NCBI RefSeq assembly: GCF_024172185.1
Contig: NZ_JAMZEC010000001.1
Span: 3,782,001-3,846,000, forward strand
Source: Nonomuraea roseoviolacea subsp. carminata
GTDB taxonomy: Bacteria; Actinomycetota; Actinomycetes; Streptosporangiales; Streptosporangiaceae
Length of the DNA: 64,000 nt
Direction: 5' to 3'
In this document: positions 53,507 to 62,708 of the stretch, in pieces
Numbering within the stretch: position 1 is the first letter of the stretch
Layout: the number at the start of each line of letters is the position of its first letter
Notes under the pieces: generated by a model
The model's input: the letters and a program-made list of their open reading frames with translations, nothing else
The model's database searches: none
Told to the model about the DNA's origin: nothing
Program-made: the position numbers and the translations under genes

Positions 53507-54112
53507 ATGGATCGCGTGTCACGAACAGAGGCCGGCGGATACCGGGAACGACTGCTGGCCGCCGCGGTGAGCTGCCTGCGCGACAAGGGCTACGCCCGTA
53601 CGACGGCGCGCGACCTGGTCGCCGCCTCCGGCACCAACCTCGCGTCCATCGGCTACCACTTCGGCGGCAAGGACGCGCTGCTCAACGAGGCCATCATCGG
53701 GTGCTTCGAGAGATGGACCCGACGCGTGGAGGAGGAGATCTTCGGCACGGGTCCCGGTTCGCCGCGCGAGCTGCTGGAGCGGGCCATGATCGCGCTGGTC
53801 GACGTGTTCGAGGAGATGCGGCCCCAGCTCGTCGTCTGCGTGGAGGGCTTCCCGGCGGCGCTGCGCGAGGACGCGCTGCGGGACAAGCTCGCCGCCGCCT
53901 ACGCCCGGGCCCGCCAGGCGGGCGTGGAGATGCTGCGGAGGGCGGGCACCGACCTGGGCCCCGACTCGCCGGTCACGGCCGAGGCGCTGGTGTCCGTGCT
54001 CATCGCCGTCTCCGACGGTCTCATGTTGCAGTGGCTGCTCGACCCGGCGAGCACGCCCGACGCCCGCCAGGTCGTGGACGCGCTCGCCGCGCTCTCGGCG
54101 TTCGCCGGCTGA
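53507..54112 (+). CDS. TetR/AcrR family regulator of the adjacent P450
   Basis: 201 residues. The helix-turn-helix covers about 12-58 (YRERLLAAAVSCLRDKGYARTT, SGTNLASIGYHFGGKDALL). The C-terminal domain has VVCVEGFPAALREDALRDKL. ATG 53507 lies about 10 nt after the -10-like TATACA, so the transcript is leaderless or nearly so. Divergent orientation with an operator-like palindrome indicates repression of the P450 gene. Confidence 0.93.
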   Translation: MDRVSRTEAGGYRERLLAAAVSCLRDKGYARTTARDLVAASGTNLASIGYHFGGKDALLNEAIIGCFERWTRRVEEEIFGTGPGSPRELLERAMIALVDVFEEMRPQLVVCVEGFPAALREDALRDKLAAAYARARQAGVEMLRRAGTDLGPDSPVTAEALVSVLIAVSDGLMLQWLLDPASTPDARQVVDALAALSAFAG

Positions 54113-54194
54113 GCCCGCTCGGCTGACCTGGGAGGGCGGCTCGGGCCCGCCGGTTCGCGTCCCGCGAGAGGAGACCCGAGCGCCCCGGGCAGGG

Positions 54195-55103
54195 TCATGT
54201 CCGGTCGGGGGAGGTGTGGGCGAGGATCGCGCCGGCCAGCTCCTCGTGCGTCTCCGGCGGCAGGGTGTGCCCCATGCCCTCCACCATGAGCAGCCGCGCT
54301 CCCGGGATCCGCTCCGCGATGATCGCGCCGTGCCCCGGCTTGGCCGGCTCGTTGGTGCCCTCGACGACCAGCGTCGGCGCCTTCACCTGGTGCAGCACGC
54401 CCTCCGGCTCGAAGTCCGGCTTGGCGGCGGCGGCCAGCCGGTGGTTGACGACGGCGGCCAGGTCGCGCGCCCGCTCGAAGATGCGCTCCTGGAGCTGACG
54501 CTCGGCGTCCTCGTCGAACGGCAGGGCGGTGCCGTGCAACACCCGCGCCTCCTCGATCATCCGGTCGATCTGCTCGCGCCGGCTCGCGGGCGGCGGGCTC
54601 GCGATCACCTTGCGGAAGTGGTCGACGAACTCGGGCCTGGGCGGCGGCAGGCTGCCCTCCGGCTGCGGCTCGCCCATGAGCGCCCGCATGATCACCGCTC
54701 CCTCGTGCCCGCCCAGGGGGGAGGAGCCGATCACGGTCAGCGTGCGCACCCGCTCGGGGTGCTCGACCGCGATGTACTGGCCGAGCAGCCCGCCCGCCGA
54801 GTGACAGACGAGGTGCGCGCTCTCCAGCCCGTACGCGTCCATGACGCGCAGCACGTCGTCCTTGATGTCGTCCCATGTGTACGGCTGGGCGGCGAAGTCG
54901 AAGACGGCCGACCGGCCCGTGTCGCGGTGGTCGTAGCGGATCACCCGCCGGCCGCCGGCCACGAGCCGCCCCACGAACGCGTCGGGCCACAGGACGCCCT
55001 GCGACATGGAGCCCATCACCAGCAGGATCGGAGTGCCGTCCGGGTCGCCGAACTCCTCGGTGTGGAGCTGGACGCCGTCGATGTCGATCAGGTTCGTTTG
55101 CAT
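54195..55103 (-). CDS. Alpha/beta hydrolase (epoxide hydrolase/esterase type)
   Basis: 302 residues. The nucleophile elbow is VCHSAGGLLG (Ser), the oxyanion region LLVMGSMSQ, an Asp-bearing strand YDHRDTGRS, and the histidine in VEGMGHTLPPE. The layout matches aclacinomycin methylesterase RdmC-like hydrolases (the HRDTGRS motif). Substrate unknown. The start MQTNLIDIDG at 55103 is well placed. It lies 82 nt behind the convergent TetR gene. Confidence 0.92.
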   Translation of the reverse strand: MQTNLIDIDGVQLHTEEFGDPDGTPILLVMGSMSQGVLWPDAFVGRLVAGGRRVIRYDHRDTGRSAVFDFAAQPYTWDDIKDDVLRVMDAYGLESAHLVCHSAGGLLGQYIAVEHPERVRTLTVIGSSPLGGHEGAVIMRALMGEPQPEGSLPPPRPEFVDHFRKVIASPPPASRREQIDRMIEEARVLHGTALPFDEDAERQLQERIFERARDLAAVVNHRLAAAAKPDFEPEGVLHQVKAPTLVVEGTNEPAKPGHGAIIAERIPGARLLMVEGMGHTLPPETHEELAGAILAHTSPDRT

Positions 55104-55219
55104 GCCGCAACTCTGTCGCGTTCGGGCCCGTACGCCTTCAGTAGGACTACTGGGCTTCGGTACGGGCGGCTTACCGGGATCAACGCGGCCTTCCTACGGG
55201 GCCGACAGGGCTCATGGGG

Positions 55220-58200
55220 TCACAGCAGCCGGGCCAGCTCGGTGCGTGAGGTGATCCCGAGCTTCGGATACACCTTGTACAGGTGGTACTCGACGGTGCG
55301 CGGGCTGAGGAAGAGCTGCGCGGCCACCTCCTTGCTCGACGCGCCCGCCGCCACCAGCCGCGCGATGCGCAACTCCTGCGGCGTGAGCGCCGCCAGCGCG
55401 TCGCTCTCCGGCCGGGCCGCCGTCTCGCCCGCCGCCCGCAGCTCGCCGTGCGCCCGCCGCGCCCACGGCTCGGCGCCCAGCCGCTGGAACGCCTCCATCG
55501 CCGCCCGCAGGTGCGCCCGCGCCTGCCCCGGCCGCCCCGCGCGGCGCAGCCGCTCGCCGTACAGCAGGGCCGTGCGCGCCCCCTCGAACGGCTCGCCGTG
55601 CAGCCGCAGCGCCTCCTCGAACAGCTCGTCGCCGCCGCCCGCCAGGGCGCGGCACCGGGCGAGCAGCGCCCTCGCCTCGGCCGTCGTGGCGCTCGCCGCC
55701 CACCGCTCCAGCCCCTCGACCGCCGCGCGCGCCGCCTCCGGCTCACCCGCCGCCACGGCCGCCTCGACCCGGTCCGGGGTGGAACGCCACACCACCGTCG
55801 GATGCCCGGCCCCCGGTCCCGCCCGGGTGATCGCCACGAACCGGGCGTGCGCCGCCTCGAACCTGCCCAGCCCGAGGTCCAGCATCGCCAGCGCGTACGC
55901 GGCGACGCCCGCCCGCAGCCCGACCCGGTGCGGGACGGCGATGGCCAGCGCCTCGGCGGCGTACCTCCGGCAGCCCTCCTCCTCGCCGCGCAGGGCGGCC
56001 ACGACGGCGAGGTTCGCCAGGTGGGCGCTGACCGAGTTGGTGTAGCCGGCCTCGCGGGCCAGCGTCAGGCCCTCCTCGGCGATCGCGGCGCTCTCCGCCA
56101 GCCGGCCCTTGATGCGCTCGGCCGTCGCGACGAACTCCAGCACGACCGGGAGCTGTCCCACGATGCCCGACATCCTCGCCACGGCGCCCGCCCGGCCGGC
56201 CAGCTCGGCCGACAGGTCGGCCTCGCCCAGATAGCTGGCCGCCGCGCACGCCCACAGGAACTCGGCGGCCTCCCGCAACTCGCCGGTACGGGCCAGCGCC
56301 CCGCGCAGCAGCTCCTCACCGTCGGCGGCCTCGGGGTCCATCATGGCGCCGATGCCGGCGACGGTGTCGCGCAGGAACCCCCGGGGGTGCGCCCGCGCCC
56401 GGCGGCCCAGCTCCACGATGGCGGCCACGTCGCCCACGTAACTCGCCGCCTCGGACGCGTCGGCCAGCGCCTCCAGGGAGTCGCCGCCGCTCAGGATCCG
56501 CACGGCCTCGGCCGCGTCCCCCGAGTTCAACTCGAAGCGGCCCCGCAACCGCGCGATCTCCCCGACCAGGTCTGGCTTGTGGTCCGGCTCGGCTTCTGCG
56601 GCCAGGCTCGTGATCCCCACCGAGTCCGTCCTTCCGGCTGGGTCGGTGCTGTGGGCTGGTCCGGCTTTCCGGGCCGAGGTCGTCTTCCCGGCCGGGCCGG
56701 TCCCGTCGGCTGGTCCGGCTTCCCCGGCCGCGCCCGTCTTCCCGGCCGCGCCCGTCGTATCGGCAGAGTCCGCCTCGTCGGCCGGCTCGTCCTTCCCGGA
56801 CAGGACCCCCTTGCCGGACAGGACCCCCTTGCCGCGTGAGCGCCCCTCCAGAGGGCCGCGCGCATCACGCGGGACGTCGTCCAGCGTGTGGGGCGCCTTC
56901 GCGGGAGGCGTCTCTGTGCGCGAGGTCTCCGTGCGGCGCGTCTCCGTGTGGGGCGTCTCTGCGCGAGATGTCCCCGTGTGGGGCGGCTCCGTGTGAGGCG
57001 GCTCCGTGCGGGACGCCTCTGTGAGGGATGTCGCCGTGCGGGGTGGGGCTTCGTCAGGGTGGGTCGGGTGTGTGGGGAGAGTCTCGGCGTCGGCCGGTGG
57101 CGCAGTGGAGGTCTCGGCCAGTTCGCGGGCCTCGGCGAGCAAGGTCTGAGCCTGGCCGGGACGGCCCGCGAGCCAGGCGGCCGTGGCCGCTTCCACCAGG
57201 CGCTCCGCACGACGGGCGGGCGCGGGGGTGAGCTCGGCGGCCCGGGCCAGGGCGGTGGCGGCGTCGCCGTACCCGCCGCGTGCCCGCGCCCGCGCGGCCG
57301 ACAGGGCGAGCGCGGCGGCCACCTCCTCGTCCGGCCCCAGGGAGGCGGCGGCCAGGTGCCACGCCCGCCGGTCGCCCTCGACGAGCCCGGCGAGCACCGC
57401 GTGGGCCTGCCGCAGCCGCACCGACCCGGCCCACGCGTGGACGGCCGAACGCACCAGCGGATGCCGGAACCGGACCGTCGCCCCCTCAACGCTCACCAGC
57501 CCGGCCGCCTCCGCCTCCTGCAACCCGGCCACCGCCACACCGGGTCCCGCCACACCGGGTCCCGCCACACCGGGTCCCGCCACACCGGGTCCCGCCACCC
57601 CGGGTCCCGCCACCCCGGGTCCCGCCACCCCGAGTCCCGCCGCACCAGGGCCCGCCACACCGGGGGCTGCCGCCGCACCGACGGGGGCCGCACTGATGTC
57701 ATGCCGACCACTACCCGCCGCCTTCGACGTGGCCTCCAGGAGCCGGGCAGACGCGTGCAGGGTGACGTCGAGGTCGCTCTCCAGTGACGCGGACAGCAGC
57801 ACCAGCCGGGCCGCCTCGCTCAACCCCGCCACCTGGTCCCCGAAGAGCTGCTCGCCTCCTGGCAGCGGGTCCGGCAGCGGCGCCTGTCCCGAGAGCTGGG
57901 CGGCCGTCAGCCGTGTGGCCGTCTCGCGCAGCACGAGCGGGTTGCCGCCCGACAGCGCCACCAGCCGGTCCCGTACGGCCGGCGCGAGCGCCGCCCGCGA
58001 CCCGAGCAGGTCGCCCGCGCTGGCCGCGTCGAGCCCGCCCACCCGCAGTTCCGGCAGCCCCTTGACCGGCATGTCACCCCGTACGGCCAGCAGCATCACC
58101 ACGCCCTCGGTGCGCAGTCGCCGGGCCGCGAACAGCAGCGCGTCGGCCGAAGCCCGGTCGAGCCACTGAACGTCGTCCACCAGGCACAGCAGCCCGTCCG

Positions 58201-58633
58201 GTACGGCCGCCTCCGCCAGCAGCGACAGCACGCCGGCCGAGACGAGGAACCGGTCCGAGCTGGGCGCGGCCAGGCCGAGCGCCCCGGCGACGGCGTCGCG
58301 CTGCGGTCCCGGCAACGCCTCCAGCAGGCCGGTCACGGGCCGCAGGAGCTGGTGCAGCGCCGCGAACGCCAGGTCCGCCTCCGGCTCGAAGCCCCCGGCC
58401 CGCAGCACCCGCATGGCGCGCCCCAACACACGCGCGGAGCCATCGTCCGGGACACCCGCCGAGACGCCCTCCGCCGAGGACGGCGGGCAAGCCAGGGAGG
58501 CGGCCAGGGACAGCAGGGACGACTTGCCGACCCCGGCATCGCCGCGCAGCACCAGGGCCCCGCCCTCCCCGGCGGCGGCCGAGGCCAGCAGGTCGGTGAT
58601 CGCGGCGGTCTCCGCGGCTCTGCCGTGCAGCAT
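55220..58633 (-). CDS. Large LuxR family (LAL) regulator with expanded repeat segments
   Basis: 1137 residues. N-terminal AAA/STAND ATPase: LRGDAGVGKSSLLSLA (Walker A) and GLLCLVDDVQWLD (Walker B). A helical TPR-like middle and a C-terminal LuxR helix-turn-helix (LTPQELRIARLVAAGASSKEVAAQLFLSPRTVEYHLYKVYPKLGI) complete the LAL layout. Three low-complexity blocks interrupt it: GPGVAGPGVAG repeats (57534-57668), T/E/H/P-rich repeats (~56880-57030) and A/G/K/T/P-rich repeats (~56600-56830). ATG 58633. It follows a flavin monooxygenase gene by 32 nt, one operon. LAL proteins activate secondary metabolism genes. Confidence 0.93.
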   Translation of the reverse strand: MLHGRAAETAAITDLLASAAAGEGGALVLRGDAGVGKSSLLSLAASLACPPSSAEGVSAGVPDDGSARVLGRAMRVLRAGGFEPEADLAFAALHQLLRPVTGLLEALPGPQRDAVAGALGLAAPSSDRFLVSAGVLSLLAEAAVPDGLLCLVDDVQWLDRASADALLFAARRLRTEGVVMLLAVRGDMPVKGLPELRVGGLDAASAGDLLGSRAALAPAVRDRLVALSGGNPLVLRETATRLTAAQLSGQAPLPDPLPGGEQLFGDQVAGLSEAARLVLLSASLESDLDVTLHASARLLEATSKAAGSGRHDISAAPVGAAAAPGVAGPGAAGLGVAGPGVAGPGVAGPGVAGPGVAGPGVAGPGVAVAGLQEAEAAGLVSVEGATVRFRHPLVRSAVHAWAGSVRLRQAHAVLAGLVEGDRRAWHLAAASLGPDEEVAAALALSAARARARGGYGDAATALARAAELTPAPARRAERLVEAATAAWLAGRPGQAQTLLAEARELAETSTAPPADAETLPTHPTHPDEAPPRTATSLTEASRTEPPHTEPPHTGTSRAETPHTETRRTETSRTETPPAKAPHTLDDVPRDARGPLEGRSRGKGVLSGKGVLSGKDEPADEADSADTTGAAGKTGAAGEAGPADGTGPAGKTTSARKAGPAHSTDPAGRTDSVGITSLAAEAEPDHKPDLVGEIARLRGRFELNSGDAAEAVRILSGGDSLEALADASEAASYVGDVAAIVELGRRARAHPRGFLRDTVAGIGAMMDPEAADGEELLRGALARTGELREAAEFLWACAAASYLGEADLSAELAGRAGAVARMSGIVGQLPVVLEFVATAERIKGRLAESAAIAEEGLTLAREAGYTNSVSAHLANLAVVAALRGEEEGCRRYAAEALAIAVPHRVGLRAGVAAYALAMLDLGLGRFEAAHARFVAITRAGPGAGHPTVVWRSTPDRVEAAVAAGEPEAARAAVEGLERWAASATTAEARALLARCRALAGGGDELFEEALRLHGEPFEGARTALLYGERLRRAGRPGQARAHLRAAMEAFQRLGAEPWARRAHGELRAAGETAARPESDALAALTPQELRIARLVAAGASSKEVAAQLFLSPRTVEYHLYKVYPKLGITSRTELARLL
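57534..57668 (-). repeat. Nine 15-bp tandem repeats inside the LAL gene
   Basis: Nine units of GCCACACCGGGTCCC type; units 1-4 are perfect, units 5-9 carry a few changes. They encode the (AGPGV) pentapeptide on the minus strand, in frame. Confidence 0.95.
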
Positions 58634-58665
58634 GAAAAAGGACTGTATATGGCGTGGAGTCGGAT

Positions 58666-59973
58666 TCAGGCCCGCAGGATCTCCGCCCGCGGCGGCGGTA
58701 CGCGGATGAGCGAGGCGTTCTGCCGGCCGTTCAGCGTGGCGATCGCCGGCACCCGGTCGAACAGGCGGAAGATGAGCGGCGGCGCGGTCGTCCCCTTGGC
58801 CAGCCGGGCCCCGGCCGCGCGCTCCGCGCGCCGCTGGCTGCGCTGCTCCCTGTCCGTCGGCGGGCGGCGGGCCGCCTCCACCTCCCGGCACGCCGTGTCC
58901 AGCGCGTCGGGCGGCGCGGCGGGGTCCAGCAGGCAGGGCAGGATCGCGTTGGCGGTGGCCGCGGCGTCGGCGATGGCGAGGTTGATGCCGTTCCCGCCGA
59001 CGGGGGAGATCACGTGGGCGGCGTCGCCGATGAGCAGCAGCCCCGGGCGGTACCACGGGTCGACCGAGGTGATCCGCACCGGGAGCAGCGTGAGCTGGTT
59101 GACGTCGGTCAGCGAGGAGAGCCGGTCGCGCAGCCATGGCAGCTCCCGCGTGAACGCCTCCACGATCGGCCCGATGCCCCGCTCGCGCACCTGTCCGTGG
59201 CTGCCGGCGGCGATCATGTAGCCGAGCTGCCAGCTCGTGTCCTGGTTCAGGACGGCGAGCAGGGCGCCGGGCGCGGTCACCAGTTGCAGGCCCGACAGGG
59301 CCGGGTCGTCGGGTTCGCGGGGCACCGCGTGCCACAGCACGTCCAGGCTCGCGCCCAGCTCGGTCGCCGTGAAGCCGCCGAGGGCGCGCAGCTTCGAGTT
59401 GCGGCCGTCGGCGGCCACCACCAGGCGGGCGCGCAGCTCGCGGGCGGCGCCGTCCTCGGTGTACGCGACGCCGTTCACGCGGCCGTCCCCGTCGCGCAGC
59501 AGCCGGCGGGCGCGGGCGCGCATCCGCAGCTCGAAGCCCGGGTAGGCGGCCGCCTTCTCAGCCATGAAGGGCAGGAAGCGGGCCTGGGGGATGAGCGCGT
59601 AGTAGGGGTAGCGGGGGCTGGCGCGGCGGTAGTCGGCCAGGGTGTAGGCGCGTCCTCGGGCCCGCCAGACGAAGCTGTCGGCCACGGTGTGGGGGAGCGT
59701 CGCCAGCATCTCGTCGGCCAGGCCGAGGGTGTGCAGGTAGTCGAGGACCGCGGGGGCGATCGAGTCACCGCGGAAGCGGCGGTTGAAGTCGCCGTGGGAC
59801 TCCAGCAGCGTGACCCGCGCGCCTCCGCGCGCCAGCAGGTAGGCGAGCACGACCCCCGCCGGGCCGCCCCCGACGATCGCGCAGTCCGTGTCGTACTCGC
59901 TGCCGGGGCGGCGGTCCGTTTCGTGCGTGCCTACCGAGGACGGTGGGTGGTGGTCGTCATGGTCCGTGGGCAT
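58666..59973 (-). CDS. FAD-dependent monooxygenase (PHBH family)
   Basis: 435 residues. FAD-binding GxGxxG is in CAIVGGGPAGVVLAYLLARGG, the second motif is VVAADGRNSKLR, and the third GDAAHVISPVGGNGINLAI (DG/GD motifs of aromatic hydroxylases). It uses NAD(P)H and oxygen to hydroxylate an aromatic or polyketide-like substrate. ATG 59973 has AGGAGG 7 nt upstream. It is first in an operon with the LAL regulator, suggesting the regulator and the enzyme belong to one pathway. Confidence 0.94.
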   Translation of the reverse strand: MPTDHDDHHPPSSVGTHETDRRPGSEYDTDCAIVGGGPAGVVLAYLLARGGARVTLLESHGDFNRRFRGDSIAPAVLDYLHTLGLADEMLATLPHTVADSFVWRARGRAYTLADYRRASPRYPYYALIPQARFLPFMAEKAAAYPGFELRMRARARRLLRDGDGRVNGVAYTEDGAARELRARLVVAADGRNSKLRALGGFTATELGASLDVLWHAVPREPDDPALSGLQLVTAPGALLAVLNQDTSWQLGYMIAAGSHGQVRERGIGPIVEAFTRELPWLRDRLSSLTDVNQLTLLPVRITSVDPWYRPGLLLIGDAAHVISPVGGNGINLAIADAAATANAILPCLLDPAAPPDALDTACREVEAARRPPTDREQRSQRRAERAAGARLAKGTTAPPLIFRLFDRVPAIATLNGRQNASLIRVPPPRAEILRA

Positions 59974-60044
59974 GGACACCTCCTGCCCCCGTCTTCGGCG
60001 GGCATGAGCGACTCGGTTGCACGTCCCGGCGCGTCACACCCCCG

Positions 60045-61463
60045 TCAGGTGGCGGCGCACGTGTCGTGGGTGGCGTCGAAGCCGGTGATCGCCTCGGTGT
60101 CGTCGGCCCGCAGCGGCTTCACGCCCTTCCAGTCGTTCCCGATGACGAGGATCAGCCGGCTCGTCCGGGCCCCGGAGACGGCGCGCGGCGTCACGGCCAG
60201 CAGGTCCTTGCTCAGCGTGGGGACGCTGGTCTCGCCGTTCGGCGAGTAGAGGACCGTGGTCTTCGGGTACGGCTTGCGGGCCGTGTCGCCGACCTTGGTG
60301 ATGTGGTAGCCCCGCTGTTCGAGCGCGGCGGCCACCTGGGTGCCGAGCCCGCCCCGGTACGTGCCGTTGCGCAGCTCGATCTGCACCTTGGAGCGGGCCA
60401 CCTTGGTCTGGCCGCCCTTGACGCCGCCGGGGTCGCGGTCCTGGGCCACGATCTGGAACAGCCTGCCGGCCTGCGGCTGCACCCACTCGACCCGGCCGGG
60501 CTGGGTGAGCGAGTAGTGCCAGGGCGTGGTGATGAACCGGATCTTCCCGGCGTTCATCCCCTGCAGGCCGGTCGCCAGGTCCTTCATGACGCCCGGCGTG
60601 AGGCCGGGGTCGGTGGTGACGGCCTTGGTGCCCGCGTCCAGGAAGCCGAGCAGCTTGGCCGGGTCGGTCAGGGTCTCGCCGCTCATCACCTTCTTGACCA
60701 TGGAGGCGATGAACATCTGCTGCCGCTGGATCCGGCCGATGTCGGAGCCGTCGCCGAGGCTGTAGCGGGCGCGCACGTAGCCGAGCGCCTGCTCGCCGTT
60801 CAGGTTCTGGCGGCCGGCGGGCAGGTGGAGCAGCGCCTTCTTGTCGTTGACGGCCTGCGGCAGGCACACCTGGACGCCGCCGATGGCGTCCACCATGCTC
60901 TTGAACCCGGTGAAGTCCACCTTGACGTAGTGGTCGATGTGGATGCCGGTGAGCGACTCGACGGTGCGCCACGTGCAGGCGATGCCGCCGGAGTTGAACG
61001 ACTCGTTGATCATGCCGAGGTGGGCCTGCTGGCCGGGCAGGTTCCTCTTGGCGCGGCAGGCCGGGAGCTGCACCAGGGAGTCGCGGGGGAAGCTGACGAC
61101 CATCGCGTTGTCCCGCTTGGACGACAGGTGGGCCAGCATGATGGTGTCGGTGCGCTCACCCGCGACGCGGCCGTACTTCGCGTTCTTGCCGTTGCGCTGG
61201 TCGGAGCCGACGATCAGCACGTTGAGCGCGGTGCCGGCGACCTTGGGCGGGCGGGTGGCGCCGAGGTCCTCGGCGGTGACGTCCTCGTGCTTGACGTTGC
61301 CGGTCAGCCGGGCGTAGACGGCGACCGCGCCGGCCGCGATCAGCAGGACGACCGTGACGGCGACCACGATGATCCACCGCGCCCAGCGTCCGCGGCCACG
61401 CGGCGCCGGCTCGCGCGATCCGGACGGCGGCGACGGGGGCGCGTCGACAAGCCCGCTGCTCAC
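60045..61463 (-). CDS. LytR-CpsA-Psr (LCP) family enzyme with LytR_C domain
   Basis: 472 residues. A cytoplasmic Pro/Arg-rich head, one membrane helix (~28-52), the LCP domain (LNVLIVGSDQRNG, GERTDTIMLAHL, VVSFPRDSLVQLP, YVKVDFTGFKSMVDAIGGV, YVRARYSLGDGSDIGRIQRQQ with the catalytic arginines), then a C-terminal LytR_C domain (VQIELRNGTYRGGLGTQVAAAL). It transfers glycopolymers to peptidoglycan. GTG 61463 has GGGAG upstream. Single gene. Confidence 0.95.
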   Translation of the reverse strand: MSSGLVDAPPSPPSGSREPAPRGRGRWARWIIVVAVTVVLLIAAGAVAVYARLTGNVKHEDVTAEDLGATRPPKVAGTALNVLIVGSDQRNGKNAKYGRVAGERTDTIMLAHLSSKRDNAMVVSFPRDSLVQLPACRAKRNLPGQQAHLGMINESFNSGGIACTWRTVESLTGIHIDHYVKVDFTGFKSMVDAIGGVQVCLPQAVNDKKALLHLPAGRQNLNGEQALGYVRARYSLGDGSDIGRIQRQQMFIASMVKKVMSGETLTDPAKLLGFLDAGTKAVTTDPGLTPGVMKDLATGLQGMNAGKIRFITTPWHYSLTQPGRVEWVQPQAGRLFQIVAQDRDPGGVKGGQTKVARSKVQIELRNGTYRGGLGTQVAAALEQRGYHITKVGDTARKPYPKTTVLYSPNGETSVPTLSKDLLAVTPRAVSGARTSRLILVIGNDWKGVKPLRADDTEAITGFDATHDTCAAT

Positions 61464-61600
61464 ATGACTCCCAAGGGGGACGGGGCCGAGGGCGCCGCCC
61501 GTGGCCAGGAGCCTGGTGGTGCAGATGTCGGCCGGTTGAGAACCAGGCCGAGTGTACTTATCCGGCGTATGGGCGATGTAAGGACGGCGAAATGTCCGGA

Positions 61601-61882
61601 TTATCGGGTCTTGCCGTCACTCGGCAGCGTCACCCGGAGCGACAGGGCGCCGCGCAGGTCGAGCCATGCGCTCCCCGGCCCGCGCACGAGCCGCAGCACC
61701 ACCTCCTCGCAGCCCGGACAGCGTCCCACCAGCCCGGGCTCCGGGCCGTACACGTGCAGCGCGGCGATCGGACCCGCCAGGCCGCAGCTCGCGCACCGGC
61801 CGGTCGCCGCGGTGACGTCCACGGCGAACAGCTCGGCCAGCGGACCGGCCAGCGCGTTGCCGTCGAGGTGGTCGGCGGTCAT
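61601..61882 (-). CDS. DUF6510 family small protein
   Basis: 93 residues: LDGNALAGPLAELFAVDVTAA, then zinc-ribbon cysteine pairs CASC and CPGC, and a C-terminal WLDLRGALSLRV. The DUF6510 family is small actinobacterial proteins with a probable metal ribbon. It is the third gene of the sulfite oxidase-like/ferredoxin reductase operon, 55 nt behind the reductase, so it may serve as an electron-transfer or assembly partner. Confidence 0.9.
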   Translation of the reverse strand: MTADHLDGNALAGPLAELFAVDVTAATGRCASCGLAGPIAALHVYGPEPGLVGRCPGCEEVVLRLVRGPGSAWLDLRGALSLRVTLPSDGKTR

Positions 61883-61937
61883 GCCTGCCCCCTGTGGTCG
61901 GGTCGGCCCCCGGTGGGGCCGAAGCCTGGTGGTCGGC

Positions 61938-62708
61938 TCAGCCTCCGGTGGGGCCGAAGCGTTCGGTGCGGATGCGCTCGGGCGCGTGGCCGAGCGCGAG
62001 CAGCAGGTCGGCGACCGTCTCCACGAACCCCGTCGGCCCGCACACGTAGCAGTCGGGCTCGAACGACGACGGCCAGCCGCCCTCGGCGAGGTCGTCCAGC
62101 ATGACGCGCCCGGCCGGCCGGGGCCAGGGGTCCGGCGTGCCGCGCGTGTAGAGGAAGGTCACGTCCACGCCCGGGTCGGGCCGGCGCAGCTCGTCCGCGT
62201 AATAGCGGCCGCCGGGCTCGCGCAGGGAATACAGCAGCCGGAACGGCACGCGGCTGCCCGCGCGGCGGCGCTCGCGCACCATCGCCATCAGCGGCACGAC
62301 CCCGGACCCGCCCGCGACGAGCAGCACCGGCGCGGCGCTCTCCGGCCGCCACACGAACCACCCGCCGACCGGCCCGCGGATCTCGACCTCGTCGCCGACC
62401 TCCATGACCTCGGTCAGGTACGGCGAGACCTCGCCGTCCGGCACGCGTTCGACGGTCAGCTCGACGGTGTCGCCGTCGGCCGGGGCGGCCAGGGAGTAGC
62501 TGCGCTGCGTGCTGTAGCCGTCCTCGGCGGTCAGGCGCACGTCCACGTGCTGGCCCGCGAGGTGGCCGGGCCAGCCGGGCACCGAGAACCGCAGCGTGCG
62601 CGCGGTCGGCGTCTCGTCGCGGATCCCGGTCAGGCGGGCGGCCGTCCAGCGCGCCCGGCGGGCGGGGGCCCGCTCCACCGAGGCCCGCTCCACCAGGGGC
62701 CGCTCCAC
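61938..62708 (-). CDS. Ferredoxin reductase-type FAD/NAD oxidoreductase
   Basis: 256 residues. Flavin motif RSYSLA (RxYS), NAD-binding VLLVAGGSGVVPLMAM, and the C-terminal CYVCGPTGFVETV. It has no iron-sulfur domain of its own. GTG 62708 overlaps the stop of the sulfite oxidase-like gene (TAGTG), so the two are coupled. It probably supplies electrons to that molybdoenzyme or to a quinone partner, by analogy with the YedYZ pair, but with a soluble reductase. Confidence 0.9.
   Translation of the reverse strand: MERPLVERASVERAPARRARWTAARLTGIRDETPTARTLRFSVPGWPGHLAGQHVDVRLTAEDGYSTQRSYSLAAPADGDTVELTVERVPDGEVSPYLTEVMEVGDEVEIRGPVGGWFVWRPESAAPVLLVAGGSGVVPLMAMVRERRRAGSRVPFRLLYSLREPGGRYYADELRRPDPGVDVTFLYTRGTPDPWPRPAGRVMLDDLAEGGWPSSFEPDCYVCGPTGFVETVADLLLALGHAPERIRTERFGPTGG

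Noticed and set aside
57534..57668. Possible CRISPR or minisatellite element
   Set aside because: The 15-bp units have no spacers and encode an in-frame pentapeptide repeat of the LAL protein.
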